Below are positions 63,359-64,000 of a stretch of 64,000 nt of DNA, in pieces (position 1 is the stretch's first letter; each line of letters opens with the position of its first letter). Source of the stretch: Fictibacillus sp. BK138 (lineage in GTDB: Bacteria; Bacillota; Bacilli; Bacillales; Fictibacillaceae); NCBI RefSeq assembly GCF_004216955.1, contig NZ_SGXL01000001.1:1111034-1175033 (forward strand), given 5' to 3'. The notes beneath the pieces were generated by a model, which worked only from the letters and a program-made list of their open reading frames with translations, did not search any database and was not told the origin of the DNA. Made by a program: the position numbers and the translations under genes.

Positions 63359-64000
63359 ATGGGTGCCTGCACACAGCAACAAAATTATTGTTCTTATCAA
63401 AATACAGATGTTTTTTCAAATAACACTTTTCAATATTTAGAAAGTATTATGTATCCCAGGAAAGTGGAAGCAGATCAATTCTTATTTTTAGACAATGACA
63501 CGGCAGACAAATTGTTTTATTTAAGAGAAGGCCAGATTAAAATTACAAAAGTAACTGAAGAAGGAAAGGAACTGATTCTTTATATCTTTCAAGAAGGTGA
63601 TTTGATCGGTGAACTGGGAGTTTCTCCGGATTCCCGCTATAACTATAGTGCTAAAGCGACCAGAGATTGTGATATAGGTGTTATTCAGCAGCAGGATCTG
63701 GAAACGATCATTTGGCAGCATGGTGAAGTGGCTGTTGAATTCATGAAGTGGATGAGTAACATGCATGCTATTACCCGTTCAAAATTTAGAGATCTGATGC
63801 TTTACGGAAAAAAAGGAGCATTGTGTTCAACCTTAATCAGACTGGCAAATTCTTATGGAAAAATGACTCCTTCAGGTATTACTTTATCACAGCATTTTAC
63901 GAATACAGATTTGGCAGAACTTATAGGAACATCACGTGAAACGGTTAATCGAATGTTAAGTCAGCTAAAAAAAGACGGGGTTGTGACTTTTGAAGCTGGT
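63359..64000 (+). CDS. CRP/FNR-family transcriptional regulator, 3' end cut by window
   Basis: First 214 residues of a CRP/FNR protein; the gene runs off the right edge. GGGGAGG lies 7-8 nt before ATG 63359. The N-terminal cyclic-nucleotide-binding-type barrel (about residues 24-115, with FYLREGQIKITKVTEEGKELILYIFQEGDLIGELG) is followed by a dimer helix and a helix-turn-helix (TNTDLAELIGTSRETVNRMLSQLKKDGVV, residues 181-209). The recognition helix has Arg193, Glu194 and Arg198, the CRP positions that read TGTGA. Cysteines 4, 11, 104 and 156 are present; whether an iron-sulfur cluster is bound, as in B. subtilis Fnr, depends on the missing C-terminus. Confidence 0.88.
   Translation, partial: MGACTQQQNYCSYQNTDVFSNNTFQYLESIMYPRKVEADQFLFLDNDTADKLFYLREGQIKITKVTEEGKELILYIFQEGDLIGELGVSPDSRYNYSAKATRDCDIGVIQQQDLETIIWQHGEVAVEFMKWMSNMHAITRSKFRDLMLYGKKGALCSTLIRLANSYGKMTPSGITLSQHFTNTDLAELIGTSRETVNRMLSQLKKDGVVTFEAG

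Overview
This window is a stretch of a low-GC, endospore-forming Firmicute chromosome, family Bacillaceae. The evidence is an alpha/beta-type SASP gene, sporulation genes (gerW/ytfJ, ytrH-ytrI, ytvI, ytaF), strong purine-rich Shine-Dalgarno sites, TTG/GTG starts, and a gene order that follows the Bacillus subtilis hisJ-to-dnaI segment almost gene for gene. The species cannot be fixed from sequence alone. It is not B. subtilis: it carries a futalosine-pathway mqnC after dnaI, a FadR-type GntR gene between the malic enzyme and accDA, a MaoC-like gene after mdh, and many copies of an intergenic repeat. A Fictibacillus-like or related genus is a guess. No rRNA, tRNA, CRISPR array, transposase or prophage gene was seen.

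Layout. 1-9.8 kb: 5' part of hisJ (minus), ezrA, nifZ-thiI (sulfur transfer to tRNA), an sspA-like SASP, an acyl-CoA synthetase, a YtcJ amidohydrolase and NAD kinase. 10-17.5 kb: ytfI-gerW, tpx, ytxK, ackA with upstream cre sites, a GNAT protein, an EcsC-family protein, moaB and an unknown small gene. 17.6-20.5 kb: argGH with a promoter and ARG-box-like operators, then a 53-residue DUF4025-like gene. 20.8-31.1 kb: ald, ytkL, a small membrane protein, ytoI, ytpI, nrnA, a small gene, ytrHI behind a sigma-E-type promoter, and dnaE. 31.2-44.7 kb is the central carbon block: malic enzyme-GntR-accD-accA, pfkA-pyk, fxsA, ytvI, ytwI, citZ, icd, mdh and a MaoC-like gene with a perfect cre site. 45.1-58.4 kb: phoPR, polA, mutM, ytaF, coaE, gapB (with a CcpN-type box), speD (long structured leader), an unknown cytosolic protein, nrdR, dnaB and dnaI. 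58.5-64 kb: mqnC, a ba3-type cytochrome c oxidase operon (subunits IIa, II, I), a degenerate MobA-like protein, and the start of a CRP/FNR regulator behind a perfect TGTGA-N6-TCACA site placed at about -41.5.

The main unexplained signal is a dispersed intergenic repeat, about 11 full or partial copies in 64 kb. Its ends are imperfect inverted repeats, its centre is a hairpin with compensatory base changes between copies, some copies carry an extra hairpin module, and two pairs lie tail to tail. Other points: a TGGTCTGACCA operator ahead of the malic enzyme-GntR-acc operon, with an 8-nt anti-SD; two hairpins with 21-nt loops that bury the SD of small membrane-protein genes; a structured speD leader; and two arrays of ~20-nt tandem repeats.
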